Positions 10,528 to 23,800 of a stretch of DNA of 64,000 bases are shown here, piece by piece. The notes below the pieces were generated by a model. The model was given only the letters and a program-made list of their open reading frames with translations. It did not search any database and had not been told where the DNA came from. The translations under genes were made by a program, and so were the position numbers. Source of the DNA: Apiospora phragmitis. Taxonomy: Eukaryota > Ascomycota > Sordariomycetes > Amphisphaeriales > Apiosporaceae. Each line of letters opens with the position of its first letter. The stretch's first letter is position 1. The stretch covers positions 1,054,001 to 1,118,000 of the forward strand of contig JAQQWL010000011.1 in assembly GCA_038363925.1 (NCBI GenBank). The letters run 5' to 3'.

Positions 10528-13500
10528 TTACCTCCGAGCATCTTCCCCAATGTCCCGCTCGACCATCTCGATGGCGCCAAGACTCGGGAAGCGCTTGCTG
10601 AAGTCCTGCATATAGTCGTCCTTCTCCTGGGCCGTCATGTCGAGGCCGATCAACTGCTCCTCCGCCGTCGACGCGACAATGGGGCGCGGCACGGACGCGC
10701 TGCTGCTGCCCGACGGCCGGTGCGGCTTGGTGGGCGATTTGCGGCCGCTCCCACCCGTCGGCAAGCTGTTGAGGTGCGTCGGTTTCGGCGGCGCGCTGGG
10801 CTTCGTCGAGGTGGGCACCAAAGGCCGTTGAGCAGTGGCTGACGACGACGCGGGGCTTTCCGAGCCAGCAGCAGCGGCGCTAGTGGTGGTCGGCACGGAG
10901 TTAGCATGCCGCGCCCGCGCCATGGCGTCGGAAGAGCTGGTGACGGGCTTCGCCGGGGGCGCTGCCCGTCCCGTTGCGCCGATGCTTGCCGGCTTGGGCG
11001 GGGGTTCGGGGAGGGTCTTGTCACGAGCCGCTGCTGCTTGTTGGGTATCGGTAAACCGCCCGTATCCTTCGGCCGTTCGTTGGGGCGGCGCGGCCTTCTG
11101 GCTCTCCTCGAGGAGGTTCTGGACCCTGTTCTGGATGCTGACGGCGCGCGATACGCCACCAATGCTCTTGGGTAGGGGTGCCGAGGCCGCGCCGCTACCA
11201 CCCATCATACGAGCTTCCATCCGCTGCCGGTACTCGGCTGCAGCAGCTTCCACCCGCTTCTCTTCCTCCGCCAGTGCTTGGGCCTCGAGGTCCCGACGTT
11301 GCTCAGGTGTCAGTTCTTCCTGATCACCCAGCATCCGCCCATCGTCACTCCGGCCATCTGTAGCTTCGGATCCTGCGATTGGAGTAAGCGGCATATTCAA
11401 GTCGCGCCTCTCCGTATCTCTCGACGGAGACGGTGTGCGAGCAGGCTGGAACGAGTCCTTCGCTTCGAAACGTTTGAACGCATCACCGAACTTCCCTGCG
11501 AACATGTTCTTGGTGCCCGACAAAGATCCAAGGCTCGAGTTTCGTTTCCCGTGGTGCTTACTGGCTTTTTCTTTCTTTCTGTTATCCGACTCCTCCAGGG
11601 ATCGCAAGAAATCCACATTTGACTCGATAGCGGCATCTTCTTGCGGCTCCAACGATGGGGACGGCTTATTTTCAAACTGCATGGATGGTAAACCAGGAGA
11701 CCGCATCGGTTTCGGCGCGGTTTCCTTCTCACGCAGGTAGTCCAGATTCGATTCCAGATATGTGCTTGCAGGCCTTGGTCGACCAACCAGCGAGTTCGTC
11801 TTGGAGAGAGGCTCCATAAAGTCGGCACTAGGACGTCCTCCTTCGAGTGACGGCCTGGAAGAGGAGGGGTGTCTTCCATGCAACGCTGGCGATTGGAATG
11901 ATTGTATCCTCTGTGTTGCGATGGGCCGTGAGCCTGTGTCTGCCCGCAGGTTTTGACTGGGGCCTGGTGTTCCCGATTGCCTTGGGACACTAGATGACCT
12001 AGCATCGTCGGCAGATGGGAATCGATAAATAGGGGGATAATCTCTCGTAGGCAAATCAACTTGCGGTGGGGTACTGGTCATCATTCCTGTCGAAACATAT
12101 CCCATAGTTGGCCGAGCAGGAGATTGAGTGGCTGGTAACGGAGGAGAAGCAATTGCTTGCAGTTCAGGGTTGTTATTGATGATGGCCGAGGCACGACTCA
12201 TTTGTCCGGCCGGCTTAGGCGTAGCCACGGTAGGTTTGTTCGAAGACCCGAGAGGCGACGAGGTTCTGTCCAACTCGTTTGCAACCGCCATGGATTTCAC
12301 CCGACTTTGCTTGGCTCCCGAGCTAGCCGGAACAGCACCAGGCTTCGCAAAGGCTTCGTCTACTAGCTTCGCCGCCACTTGTTGGTCGAACGCCTGGGGC
12401 GCAGCGGGTGATGTTGGGCTGTCGAAGTCGAACTTCGAGCCTTGGTCGTGCAAAAGTGAAAATTGGTCGAGTGAGGGGAACCTAGCAGCTATCTCGTCCA
12501 CATCCGCCGGTTTCCCTGCATTTGCATCGAGAGCAGCAAAGGGATCGCCACTGGTCACCCGCAAGGGGGACGGACTTGGCTTCGCTGACTTCGCAGCCTG
12601 TTGGGGGGGAGGCTGATTCGAGGCAGCCGGCAGTCTACCACGCCGCATTGGTGCGACCTCGGGTATTACTTGCTGTTGTTGTGGTGGTGGAGAGAAAACA
12701 GCGCCGACCACAGGAGTATGCTTACCACCTGGGTCTGGCACTGGTCCGTTTGGTTTACTAGACTCTGATTGTGGACGCGTAGCATATATCTGAATATGGT
12801 AAGCGCATGCTATGCGAGAAGGGTTGCGGTAAACGTACATCTGGTATGGGGACCTCGCGGCCCTGCATGCGGCAGGCTTCCTTCAAAACTTGATATACGT
12901 TTGGTCTGGTTTGCTGGTGTTCGCGCAACATGGAAGCTATGGCATATTAGTGATTTGGCCAGTAGAATGATAAGGCGGGGCGTGTTACCAATCAGGTGCT
13001 TCAGTCTATCAGAAAACACCGGGTAGCTAGGGAATTTGAAGCTGGCGTTTAGAATAGCGAGCTGCCCTTGGTCCTCGAAAGGGGTCGTGTAGTAGCAGAG
13101 CTTGTAAAGGAGGACGCCGAGAGCCCATATATCGGATTTCTCGTCTATCGGCTGTTTCCGGTAGACATCTACCATCTCAGGACTGCGGTATTGTAATGTT
13201 GTGTGTCGCTGGACATCTTCGTCCATAAGTCGGCACTCGACGACGGTCTGCGGCGCAGGTTTCGGGTTCGCTGCTGAGCCGAAATCGCACAGCTTGAATT
13301 TCCGCCTCGTACCGATCATGGTGATCAGCACGTTCTCGACCTTCAGATCGCGATGCAATAATGGTGGCTTAAGGTAGTGCATGCAGGCGACACCCTCGGT
13401 AACATCGGTAAATATATTCAAAATCTCGGGCTCGGTCAGGCGGTGCTGGAGTCGGGTATTCATGAAATCGATCAGGCCTCCACCGTCGCAGTACTCCATC

Positions 13501-13901
13501 AGCAGAAATACTTCGTAGCCGCCCCCTTTCATTTCGGATGCATGCGAATCGATATATGTAACGATTGGACGGTGGCCCTTCAGGCGCTTCATGGTTTCGA
13601 CCTCGGTCCGCATGCCGCGCAGAGTATCCCGATCCGGCACGGCAACTCTCTTCAACACGGCGAGATCCGTGCCGTCAATCGCCCGCGGGAGCTTGACCAA
13701 GTATACGTGTGCAAAACCGCCCTCGGACAGGTACTTCTGTATTACGACCCGGTGTTCGCCGACCTGAATCTTGGTGCCGGGGGAGAAGGTGCCAGCAGGT
13801 GCAGCTGGTGCTTGCATCGCCATGGGGGCGCCATATGCAGCGTGCTGTTGTTGCCCATGACGGGGAGCCGCCATAGGCGCCGCGTTTCCATACGATGCCA
13901 T
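10528..13901 (-). CDS. Ark1/Prk1-family serine/threonine kinase (NAK family)
   Basis: This actin-regulating kinase belongs to the family of yeast Ark1/Prk1/Akl1 and animal AAK1/GAK, which phosphorylate endocytic coat and adaptor proteins at cortical actin patches. Three exons (13901-12989, 12936-12839, 12789-10528) join in frame to 1090 residues. The kinase domain spans about residues 50-330, with P-loop SEGGFAHVYLV, catalytic lysine in AVLKRV (about 84), HRDLKVEN (183-190), DFGSA (206-210) and YRSPEMVD. The remaining 700 residues are low-complexity Pro/Ser/Gln sequence. That tail contains GDPFAALD, two FPSL motifs (one near the tail start, one in KRFPSLGAIEMVE at the extreme C-terminus) and a Glu/Arg-rich likely coiled coil. 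I chose the ATG at 13901 for its strong context (GCAGCCATGG). An in-frame ATG at 13976 would add 25 residues. Confidence 0.92.
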
Positions 13902-15441
13902 GGCTGCTGGCCCCTTTTCGGATCGGTTCGTAATTGTTTCGTGCTCGTCGCGCGTTCGAACTGCCGTCGGCAGCAAAAAGGTGTGGTGCTGAGGCGTTGA
14001 AGTATCAGGTGTCGCTCAGCTTCGCTGGGGAATGTAGGGGCCCAGGTTGTTGGCAGCAGGCACAGGCAGGGGGCAGAGGGTGGGTGAGTGTGTGAGGAGG
14101 GAGAGATTGGGGGCGATTGGCCTGCGAATCACGGCATTGAAAGTGGTTTTCGAACTCAGACAGTTGATTACATCGAAGGTGGCATCATTGATGGGAGGAT
14201 AGAGGGCAAAGCTGAACAAGAAGGCGCATGCAAGATGCTTGGTCGTCAAGGTTACCGACTTGGTTGGTAACAGGCCGTGGCAGTGGAATTGTATTGTTTA
14301 ATGCTGCCTACGTACCAGGCAATTAAGATGCTAGTACCTTGTCCGCCTGAATCTCTGAGGTTCATTCATTATCCGAGGGGGTCCAGCTGTCCAGCGGGGG
14401 GCACTTGGGGGTGTCAGCAGCTGGCCGCCACTGATAAGATAAGTATCAGTGCTTAAACTAACATTAAATCACTCCTGACCGACTTCTCCTGACTCCTGAG
14501 AGGGTCCCGGGAGGGGCAGAGGGGGGTCGAGTTCTGGTCAAGGGGGGTCTATAGAGAGGCACGAACAATCAAATGGACGGGACAACATGGCTTCTGCTGC
14601 TGATTTTCTGCTGACTTTGCCGTCCAAAACCCATGGTTTGCGATGGCGGAGCAACAGGGAGATCTTCCATCTCAACGTTCCCAATGGAGAGGGAAGGTAG
14701 AGACTGAAATGACGTCAAACGGTTCAATCAAGCAACATTGAAATTACACCCGATGAACGGTTACCTCAGCCTTCTGCCAATCGATATGTCAGGGTCTTTT
14801 ATTCCACTTTCCTTCGACATTGCAAGGTACAATTTTCGTCACGTGATAACCCTGTGAAAGATCAGTGGTCCAAAGCAAAAAGCCACTTGTTTTCAGAGGC
14901 TACGAAAGAGTGTGCTTTTGATGCACCTCGTTCTTCTCGCTGCAGCCCCGAAGAAGATGCCGCCCCCCATTTTGGCAGCCAAGCCACCAATAAGACTGTT
15001 TTTCTTCGGGATTGTGTCTCCAAGGAACAGTACGAAAGCCGGGGCAGCGGACTCTTCTTCGAGCCCCTTGGATGCTTCATGTTGCTCTACCCAACGAGTG
15101 CACGAAGGCCTACTCGCAATGCCAGTGGCAGACCGACTACTCGGTTGACACTAATGTGTAAATACTGCCGGTTGTGAGGCCCGCTGTGGTAAACATCCCT
15201 AAGGCTCTTGTCGAAAGAAACACGTATGGGAATGCATGAATTAGAAGTTTGAAATATGAATATTGTTTGTAAAAATGGTATCAAAATATATAGTCTATGC
15301 GACCTGCTGAACATTATACAGTATCCCTCTCGAGGAAAACATCATCGTGTGTGAACAATTAGGTTGTTCTGTGCACCCGCACACACTTTCACGTACCGTC
15401 TCTCGTAAAACCCCAACTCCGACCAAATAGCAAGCCTTTTA
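13902..15441. other. intergenic, kinase promoter and permease 3' flank
   Basis: This 1.5 kb stretch contains the likely promoter of the kinase gene (reading left) and the 3' flank of the permease. No gene is supported. A GATA-rich perfect inverted repeat at 14429-14451 is listed separately. Confidence 0.5.
14429..14451. promoter_or_regulatory. GATA-rich 8-bp inverted repeat
   Basis: CACTGATA and TATCAGTG form a perfect 8-base inverted repeat around the 7-base spacer AGATAAG. The site contains two overlapping GATAAG cores on the plus strand and a third GATA core on the minus strand. Fungal GATA factors (AreA, SreA, NsdD types) bind such cores. It lies about 530 bases upstream of the kinase start. 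A role as a GATA-factor element is inference. Confidence 0.35.
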
Positions 15442-17119
15442 CTAGAACAAGGCGTGGAGGATGCGAGAGTACCAGGGTCCCTTCCGCATCTCCTCCTGCT
15501 CCTCCATGTCCTCGAGGTTGAGCAGGCGAGCGCCCGACATGAGATCCATGTCCTGGACCTTGACGTACAGCGACCAGTCGCCAGACTTGATCTTCCAGCC
15601 GAGTGTAAGGACCAAGACCAGGGGAAGAGCCAGGTACGACTGCATGAAATCGGAGATGTCGGGGGGTAGCAGTGGGGCTCGGGTAGAGTGCGTTGTAGAA
15701 AGTGGCAAGCAGGCAGAGGATGTTCAGAACAATGCCAGCGACGCTGCCCCAGATGCCGAAGGGGGGTCGGTAGGGGATCTGCTTCAGGTTGAAGCCCTGG
15801 GACTTCCACGCATACTCGAAGCGAATGTGGGTTGCGCAAATGGATCCCCATACAAAGAAGAATGACAGACCGGTGAGCGAGAGCAGCCAGTTGAAGATCG
15901 TCATGCCCTCAGCGGCCAGACCGATGTAGGCAAGGAGACCAAAGGCGAGCTGGAGAGCAACACAGTACAGGGGTCGGCCGGCCTTGTCCACGTAGGAGAA
16001 GAACGAGGGAGCCATCTTTCGCGTAGCCATGGCCTGAATAGTACGGGTAGAGCCAAAGGTGCACGAATTGGCGACACTAATGACTGATACAGTGATGACT
16101 GCGTTGAAGATAGATGGCAGGACTTTGATGCCGGCATCCTGGATGGCCAGGACGAAGGGCGAAGCCTTGGAGTTGGCACCAGAGGAGTTGAGAAGTCGGT
16201 CGTCGTTGAAGGGCATGATCAGGCCGAGGACGAAGAGGTTGACGACGTAAAAGAGGAAGATACGGAAGAAGACTTGCTTGGCGGCGCGAGGGATAGCCTT
16301 GCGGGGGTTCTCGGACTCGGCAGCGGCCAGACCGACTAGCTCCGTACCACCGAAAGCAAAAGCGGCCACAACAAACACGGCACAGAAACCGTTGAAGCCA
16401 TTGTGAAAGGCACCGGGATCGTGCCAGTATTTGGCGCCGATATATCCCTGGTCGCCGACACCACCGCAGTTGATGACAATTCCAAGAATGATGAAACCAA
16501 CGCAGGCGCAAATCTTGACCATGGAGAGAACGAACTCGACCTCGCCATATCCCTTGATGCCGAAGACCTGGATGACCATGAGAGCGACCAAGAAGACTGT
16601 GACCCAGACACCCATGCTGATAGATTCGTTCCAGAATTTGATGGTGATACTCGCTGCGATGAGTTCGAAGGGCAGGACGGTAAGCCAAGCGATAGCGTAA
16701 TCCCAGCCCATAGCGAAGCCCCAGGCAGGGTCAAGGAAGCGGACGACATAGGTATAGAAGGCACCGTTGACAGGGTAGAGAACAGACAGTTCGGCCAAAG
16801 CTTGCATGGTGAACAACAGCATGACACCGACGATCATATAACCGATAATCTGGCAATTTTGTGGTCAGTTGAAGTCAAAGAGAGTCTAAGGAGCGGCACA
16901 ACATACCAAGGCAGCGGGACCACCCTTGCTCAGAGCACTACCGGAACCAATGAAGAGACCAGCACCGATAGCACCACCAATGGCGATCATCTGCATGTGG
17001 CGACCCTTGAGATCCTTCTTCAGAGCGTCCGACTTGGCAATGCCGACCTCCTCATCGTGGACCTCCTGAGCCGAGTGGCGGCCGGAGGCCTTCGTTTCAT
17101 TCTTGTCGTAGTCGGACAT
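15442..17119 (-). CDS. amino-acid permease (APC/YAT family), one frame break near the C-terminus
   Basis: This is a plasma-membrane amino-acid/proton symporter of the fungal YAT family, like Gap1 and Dip5. Exon 1 (17119-16907) and exon 2 (from 16849) flank a 57-base intron. Signature segments are [53 protein letters not shown] and [18 protein letters not shown]. About 12 membrane segments are visible. After FYNALYPSP the frame is lost at a run of six C (minus strand; 15661-15666 on plus). The conserved ending resumes one base out of phase with [15 protein letters not shown] and closes in YSRILHALF at the TAG at 15442. Removing one base there gives 539 residues, a normal length. Left as it stands, the protein would run to 15389 with an unrelated tail. 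Substrate range cannot be told by eye. Confidence 0.85.
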
Positions 17120-20100
17120 TGTGACTGTCTCTCAACCTGATTGTTGCTGTGGAAGGGTGAAGGTTGATGAGGATGATGAAGTGAAGTGAACCAAGGGGGG
17201 AAATGCTGTTGGCTATATACTGCTGGCAACTGCATGTGCAGCTACAAACTCCATACCTACTTACTGCTTACTTGGTAGCATATGGGGTAAGTACGGTAAC
17301 AGATGGCCTGGACCAGAATAGACGTTGTACCACAGACTGAGGGGCACTTAGACACACAATCCAACGTGGCGATACGACGCTGATTGGACAGTTAGCATGC
17401 GTATAATCTCATGGACTAGTCAGGCATATTGCCGGATACTTGGGTCTATCCAGGCTGGACAGAATAGTCCCGAGCTAGGGACTGGGGTAGTCTCAGATAA
17501 CAACCCCTGTCTACTGAAGCTGGCAGTCGAGACCGCAAGCGAGGGACTGGGGCGGTGGATTCGAAAGCCAGTCGCCGCGCGCACGTAGTATAGACCTGAC
17601 GACAGAGAGAGATAGGTAGCACTCCGGCCAATTACACACGAGCCTTGCTCTGTTGTTCGTGTAAGGCCATTCGCAATCTTGTATTGTGACTGGTAAGAAG
17701 AAGAATGTACGTTTTGAAGTCTGAAGAAGCATGCAGTCAGTCAGTCCCAAGCCAGGCCGTCGTTGGGGGTGTCGAGCTTGCTTATTACTGAAAGCCAATG
17801 TTTGACAAGCTTCTGCCAATGGGTTCGCCCGAGGTTCCGCATCAGGCAATCGTACCGCCAGCTTGGTCGACTGGAAGGAACACAGTGCAGATGGGGAGAT
17901 TTACCCAGCACGTCTGATTGGGGGGTGCCTTCTCTATCCTCCGGGTCCGGAGACCTCAACAGTCCCCTGTACCCGCTCTGGAGAGGCGTTGGCTTCGGCC
18001 AAATTCTTCCCCATACTAACCGGATCCCTCCTAGTTTACGGATAAGCTTCATTGGCACTAAGGGAAGACAGTTACATACCCTCTCGACGTTGCGCCTCTC
18101 CTCTCGGGAGAATCAGTTAGGCTTTGATAGTCTCGTCGGAACTTTGCATTGGAGATGGGCCTTTTGGACGATCTTTTCCAGTACCGTAAGTGTCAAGCTC
18201 GTAGGGTAATGTGCGGGACTACGCAGGTACCCATCACGAGGTAGCAGTGAAGTCAGTCCGGAGCAAAGCGCCAGGGTGTTAGATCTGTCTGTCGTCTTTG
18301 GGGGTGGGTAACCTAGGTGGGTAGGTGGGATACGTGCAAGATCCAGCCATCTAGCCCCAGACTGTCGGTAGAGGGGGACCGTGTTCTAGACCTCTCAGCT
18401 ATTTGCTAGAATAGTCGACACGCGACAAGGCGACTGGCGACTGCCCTAAATCGACAATCTGCAACGTGCTTTCCAGCCTTTCCTCGTTCAGGCCACTGCA
18501 TCCGAACTTCGCTTACTTAGAGGCTTCCCAATTTCCAAAACAGCGTGGTCGTTACAGGTGCGCCATCAGTTAGTGCAAGCCTCAACTTCGGAATCCGGAT
18601 ATCGCAACCACTTTCCAACATCAGGTAGCATATGCTAACCTTAGGTCAATCTACGTCTGACTATGAAAGCACGCGAAACGCCACCATCCAGGACAGATGA
18701 GACGTTATCTTGAGGGATCTGACCATAATGACATAGTTCGATTTGGCACGCACGCGCCACCACTTTATCTGCCCGGGGCACTGTTCCTTATTGACGTCCT
18801 ACACCTTTGCCGCGCGGAGCTTTTGTTTGGTTGGCATAGCTCCTACGTATTATCTACTGCCCTCTTCGATCTGATTTCCAGAACCCTTCCTTGGTCTTCT
18901 GGCAGGTTGACTGGCGCCCAGTAACCTGACTCCCAAGAGCTGCCAACTACCATCGTCATCACGTCAGTACCGATGTCGCAAGACTGCCATATGTACAAAG
19001 CCGCGTGCGCATAAAGCTGAATCCCTAGCGGCACGAATCGAGACGGTTCAATTCACCTGCAGATGGCTACCCCAGCTTTGGGCTCGCAGGAACAAGCTTC
19101 CGGTCCTCAGCCTGCCAATACTCTGGAGACAAGCCTGGCTCGTGACCGGCCTACATGGGCGGCCGTCGACCAACGTCACCGCTACGTGACGGAATCACTC
19201 GTCGTACCTGGTTTTCATTACATGAGAATATATTCCCCAGGTTCACGGACCCGACTTGTGAGAGGGCTATTACATAAAATTATATTCCCTAGAATTTTGG
19301 ACTGGACTTTCCAGATGGATCCAGATCCCTCAACTACGGTGCTACTGTCGCGCGGCGTATGGAGCGGGCTGACAGCCCAATCAATGGAAGGCTGAGTCAT
19401 AACCCTAGAAAGGAAGCTTGTTTTTGACGCGCAAGAATAACGCCGAGTCATTGCCCCAGCAGGCCAGTCTGGAGGACCCGTCCTACTTGACCCATCGAGG
19501 TCTGCTCTGGGTGCGCTCAAATCGCCGCACCGAAAGGTCGTACGGTTTCTTATCTTCAATTCGGCGCGACCGAAACGGCATTGGATGAATTTCGACAAAT
19601 CGAATAGCTTGAAAGAAGCACACTGAACGCCTTCTGCCGCGCAAGGTTGATCTTTGCAACTGGATCAATCATCATTGCGACTTGCTAACGAAGCTTTAGG
19701 TTTAGGATACAGTTTTGCGCTGTTCCTCGTCACGTTGTGATCGTTCCAACAGTCTCCGCTATACCCCAGGCCCATGGTATTGGGACCGCAAGTGGTTCAG
19801 GGCCAAGTCCCACGAGCCAGGGACTGTCCGCTATACCTCCTGCTTTCCTGCAAACCCCTTGGGCTCACTCCATTACGTTCGTTCATTCGATGTATACGTT
19901 ACGTTATCTGCGGCTAGCCATAGGAGAAGGGATAAACCCAGCCGGCTGCTTGGGGAGAAGCCGCCCGCGCATCGTCAGCGCCAAATCAACCTATCTAGAC
20001 CATTTCCCCAGACTCAAGTGCTGCTCGCCACCCAAGGCACTTGAGAAGGCACATGGGAGCTGTCGCGTCCAGGAGACTTGCGGTTCGAGAACAGCTGAAC

Positions 20101-20861
20101 TGCTGCACTATTCATTCAGCTATGAACGCTTGCCCCTTCTGGGTGATAGCTGCTGATAAGGGGCCAGAAACAGCTTACAATATACCGACGGATTTCACAA
20201 TGCTCGCTCTTTGCCCTTTATGTTAGTCATTGTGTAGTAAGTTACTATGCATGCTGATACCTGTTATCCTACCTACCTACCTCGCAGCTGCGTTCATATA
20301 ACGTAATTTCAATTCATCGAACTTGTGTTCCTTCACATGATGCTCTACGGATGCTCCTCATTTTATTTATGATATTGTATTGGCCGCAGCTAGGTTCCTG
20401 CAAGGCTGCAACTACGTGTACTACGAATCATCATTTGACTGGCAGCATGGTATGATATTTGGTAGCGGTAAGGATGGAATAATGCGACATGAAATGAACG
20501 ATGCATCCGGAAACCTTTGGTGGAGTTGCTTAAGATGAACATCATATCATGTTAGTATACACGGTGGAAGCGGGAGTTTTTACTGACGCGTACCCACCTC
20601 CACACAAGACAGCCAGTATGGTGTTGTTGATCTTCTAGTCATTACCTACATGTTTGTATCTCCCAACTCGAAATCTCGGAAGAAGCCTTCATAAGTACGT
20701 AAGATGGAGTAGGTATGATTATGGAGATCAACAATGAACAGGCGGTAAGAGAGACGCTACGACGATAGCAAGCATCATCCCCCGATCTCCTCATCCGAAT
20801 GGGCTTCCAACCCTGTCTGCCCCCCTTGACGTACAAATTGTGAACCCAATAGACTCTGCTT
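17120..20861. other. 3.7-kb region without supported genes
   Basis: This lies between the permease start and the Tti1 stop codon. Open frames here are short (under 150 codons), occur on both strands and match no family I recognise. I see no tRNA, terminal repeats or transposase or reverse-transcriptase motifs. The first few hundred bases should hold the permease promoter. Confidence 0.5.
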
Positions 20862-23800
20862 TCAGACTTCCACAAACCGAATCCCATCAACACTGTCCGG
20901 GCGTTGGCGAGGAATCTTCAACTGCTGTGCCGCCGCCGCCGACACCGACGCCTTCGTACCAGTACGTCGACTGTATTCGTAAAGAGCCAACCACACGGCA
21001 TCCGCATTGACCGCTTCGAGCGCCTCGCGCGCCTCGGCGACGGACGTGGAAGAAGAAGCAGAGGCCAAACTGTCAAGAAGCAGGTCGAGGATCTGCTCGA
21101 AGATGGTGTCCTCGATGCGCACGAACGAGATGAGCGCCACGAGCATGTCCTGCACGGCGCTCCAGATCTGCGCGACCTGCGTGAACCCGCTGATTCCTGC
21201 CGACGAGGATGACGTACCCGTTGAGGGAACCATGATGGAAGAGGCGTCGTGGTTACCACCGGGATCTTTGACGCCGGCTGACTCGCGCAGGTTGAAAAGT
21301 GAAGACGGCGAAGATGAAGAGTTGTTGTTACCCAGCTCTCCGGTCATCGTCGTCCGAATGGGAACTTTGATTGTCGCAGCAGCAGCCCCAAATGAAGAAG
21401 AGGACGACGATCCGTTGTTGTTGTATCCCCCACCACCACCGCCGCCAGTCTTGCCGCGATGACTCTGACTCTGACTCTGACTCTGGTACTTGGCCTTGGT
21501 CTTCGCGCACCATTTGCCCAACCCGTCCCACCACTCCGTCTTGACGCGCGAGCCGAGGAAGTCGCCGGCGCCGGCGAAGAGGGCCGCGAGCGCGCGGCAG
21601 GCCGCGGTGACGACGAACGGCTCGTCGTCGTAGAGGCGCGCCAGCAGCACGGGCCAGACGACGTGGACGAGGGGCAGGAACGCGTCCTCGTCCGGCGACA
21701 GGGCGGGGCAGACGGTGGCGAGGAGGTCCAGCAGCGACTTGCGCAGGGGAGGGGGTCGGGGAGGTGAGGTAGTGCTGGGTCAGGTCCGTGATGCGGATGA
21801 GGGGCGTGTAGGTCGGGGTCTTGGGCAGGGGTTTCTTCTCGACTTCCTGGCTCGGCTGGTCGTCCGGTTCTTCTTCTTCTCCTCCTCCTTGGTCTCGTCT
21901 GCCTCCGCGTCTTTCCAGGGTTTCTTGGGATGGTGTATCTCGAGCTGCTCTGAGTCGTCGCCGGCGTCACGTCTCCTCTTGCGTGCTTGACGCCGGTCTA
22001 GGAACTCCTCGACTTCCCGAAGCGCTACTGGCTCCGGCCGTTTCTTGCGGTGGTCTAACTTTGGCCGTGACGCGTCCTCTAATAGTAGTATATTCGACTT
22101 GGAGCCTTGGACGACAATCTCGGCAAGCACGTTGAATAGATTCTCCACGAATAATGGATAGCCGTGGTAATTATCAAGAGCAGCGAAAATGGAGTCGACA
22201 ACGTCACCCAGGAAGGGTACCAGCTTGGGCCCGGTAAGGTTGATCATCATGTTCAGGACCTGTGTGGAGGCTGGCGAGATGTCGAACGTGTTCAACCGCA
22301 GCGAAATTGAGTTCAGCATATAATCCACATTGTCTATGACCAGATCCGCAACGTTGGGGTAGCCACAGGCGGTGGCTATGCTGTTCAGGGCAATGACTGC
22401 ATGCTCCCTCAACTGCGGTACGGCGGAACCCATGAATGTCGCGATGGGGTACAGAACGTCTATCAGCTCGGGCCTGAAGTCCTTTCCCATTCGCAATGCC
22501 GCAAAAGTCGTAGTCTCCAAGGCCAGTGCTTGCACTCTCCAATCTGTCTCGTCCTCCTCATCTGTGTCACCTAGGATGGACACTGAGAATGAATACAGTT
22601 CTTGAAGCAGTTGCTCGTGGTCATCCCCAGAGCTGCCCATGGAGCTGAAATCCAAGAATTCGTCAATGTCGGAGTTCTGAGCAAGGCCTGATCTTACAAG
22701 CTCCAGGGACAGCCAGTAGGACGCCACTTGACTGTTGCCAGTTGACTCGCGTACATAGTTTATCATCTCTCGGGCAAGCTGCGAATGGCTTACGAATGAA
22801 CCACTTGCAAAGACCAGGTTCATCAAGGCCTCTCTTGTGGCCTTTTGTGTAGTTTGAGTTAAGAGCGTTGGGCGGAATGTAAGCCCGGACTCTGACCTAG
22901 CGAGGTCACTTGTAGTGTGTATAAGATCGTTAGAGGGCACTTCTGTGAGCTGGCTGGTAGACTTTTTCAAGGCAAGGAGTTCAATGACACTATCTCGTAA
23001 CGAGGAAGCCAGCGTGATACTGAGTGTAGATGAATCGATCCGGAGATCGTTCATGAGGCGCTGTCCTTTCAGCAGGTTCTGGATCGCTTGCCGCTTCACA
23101 TCTTCGTCGCTGGCCTGCATGAGACGAGGAAGACTTGTGACCCAATTGTATACAATAGTCTTGACGGTGTCCGTAAGCTCGGGATAGATGCCAACGAGGT
23201 CAGCCAAGGTTGTATTCAGTCCAGTGCTGATAAGTGATTTGTTTTCCTCGTCGGAGGAGAGCACCATTGTGGACTCCACGAGAATATATGTGCAGTTTGT
23301 CAACGACTCATGACACTCGTCCAAGAGTGCAACGCAGAACCGCTCTAGGGCTTCCTGAACGTCGGGGAACTTATGATTCCTCAGCTTCAGCACATTAGAC
23401 AGTGCAAGTTTGATTTGGTCGGCAGTAGCTCTTAACCATGCTGGTGTGAGCACTTTTCCTTCGGATGCGACAGCATCATCCTCTTCAGATGGCTTCTTGA
23501 GCAGGCTTCTGATTTTCACATCTCCCAGGACGCCGATAAGTACCGACTTCAAGGCCGCGATACCTTTGACCAGTACCTTCCTCGATGTCTTGAGCGCCGT
23601 GGGTGGTGTCAACAGCCGGGTCAAAGACGAGACCGTTCCCGGCAAGACTGTCGCGAGTGCTGCCGCATCCCGAAGCGACGCAAACACGGCTTCGACGCAG
23701 AGCAGTGCCTCGAGTTGGATATCGGCTGTGTTTCCATCGGTGCTCATGCCCAGAATGACGGTAATGGTGTGGCCCAACGACGGCAAGGCGTCGGTCTCCG

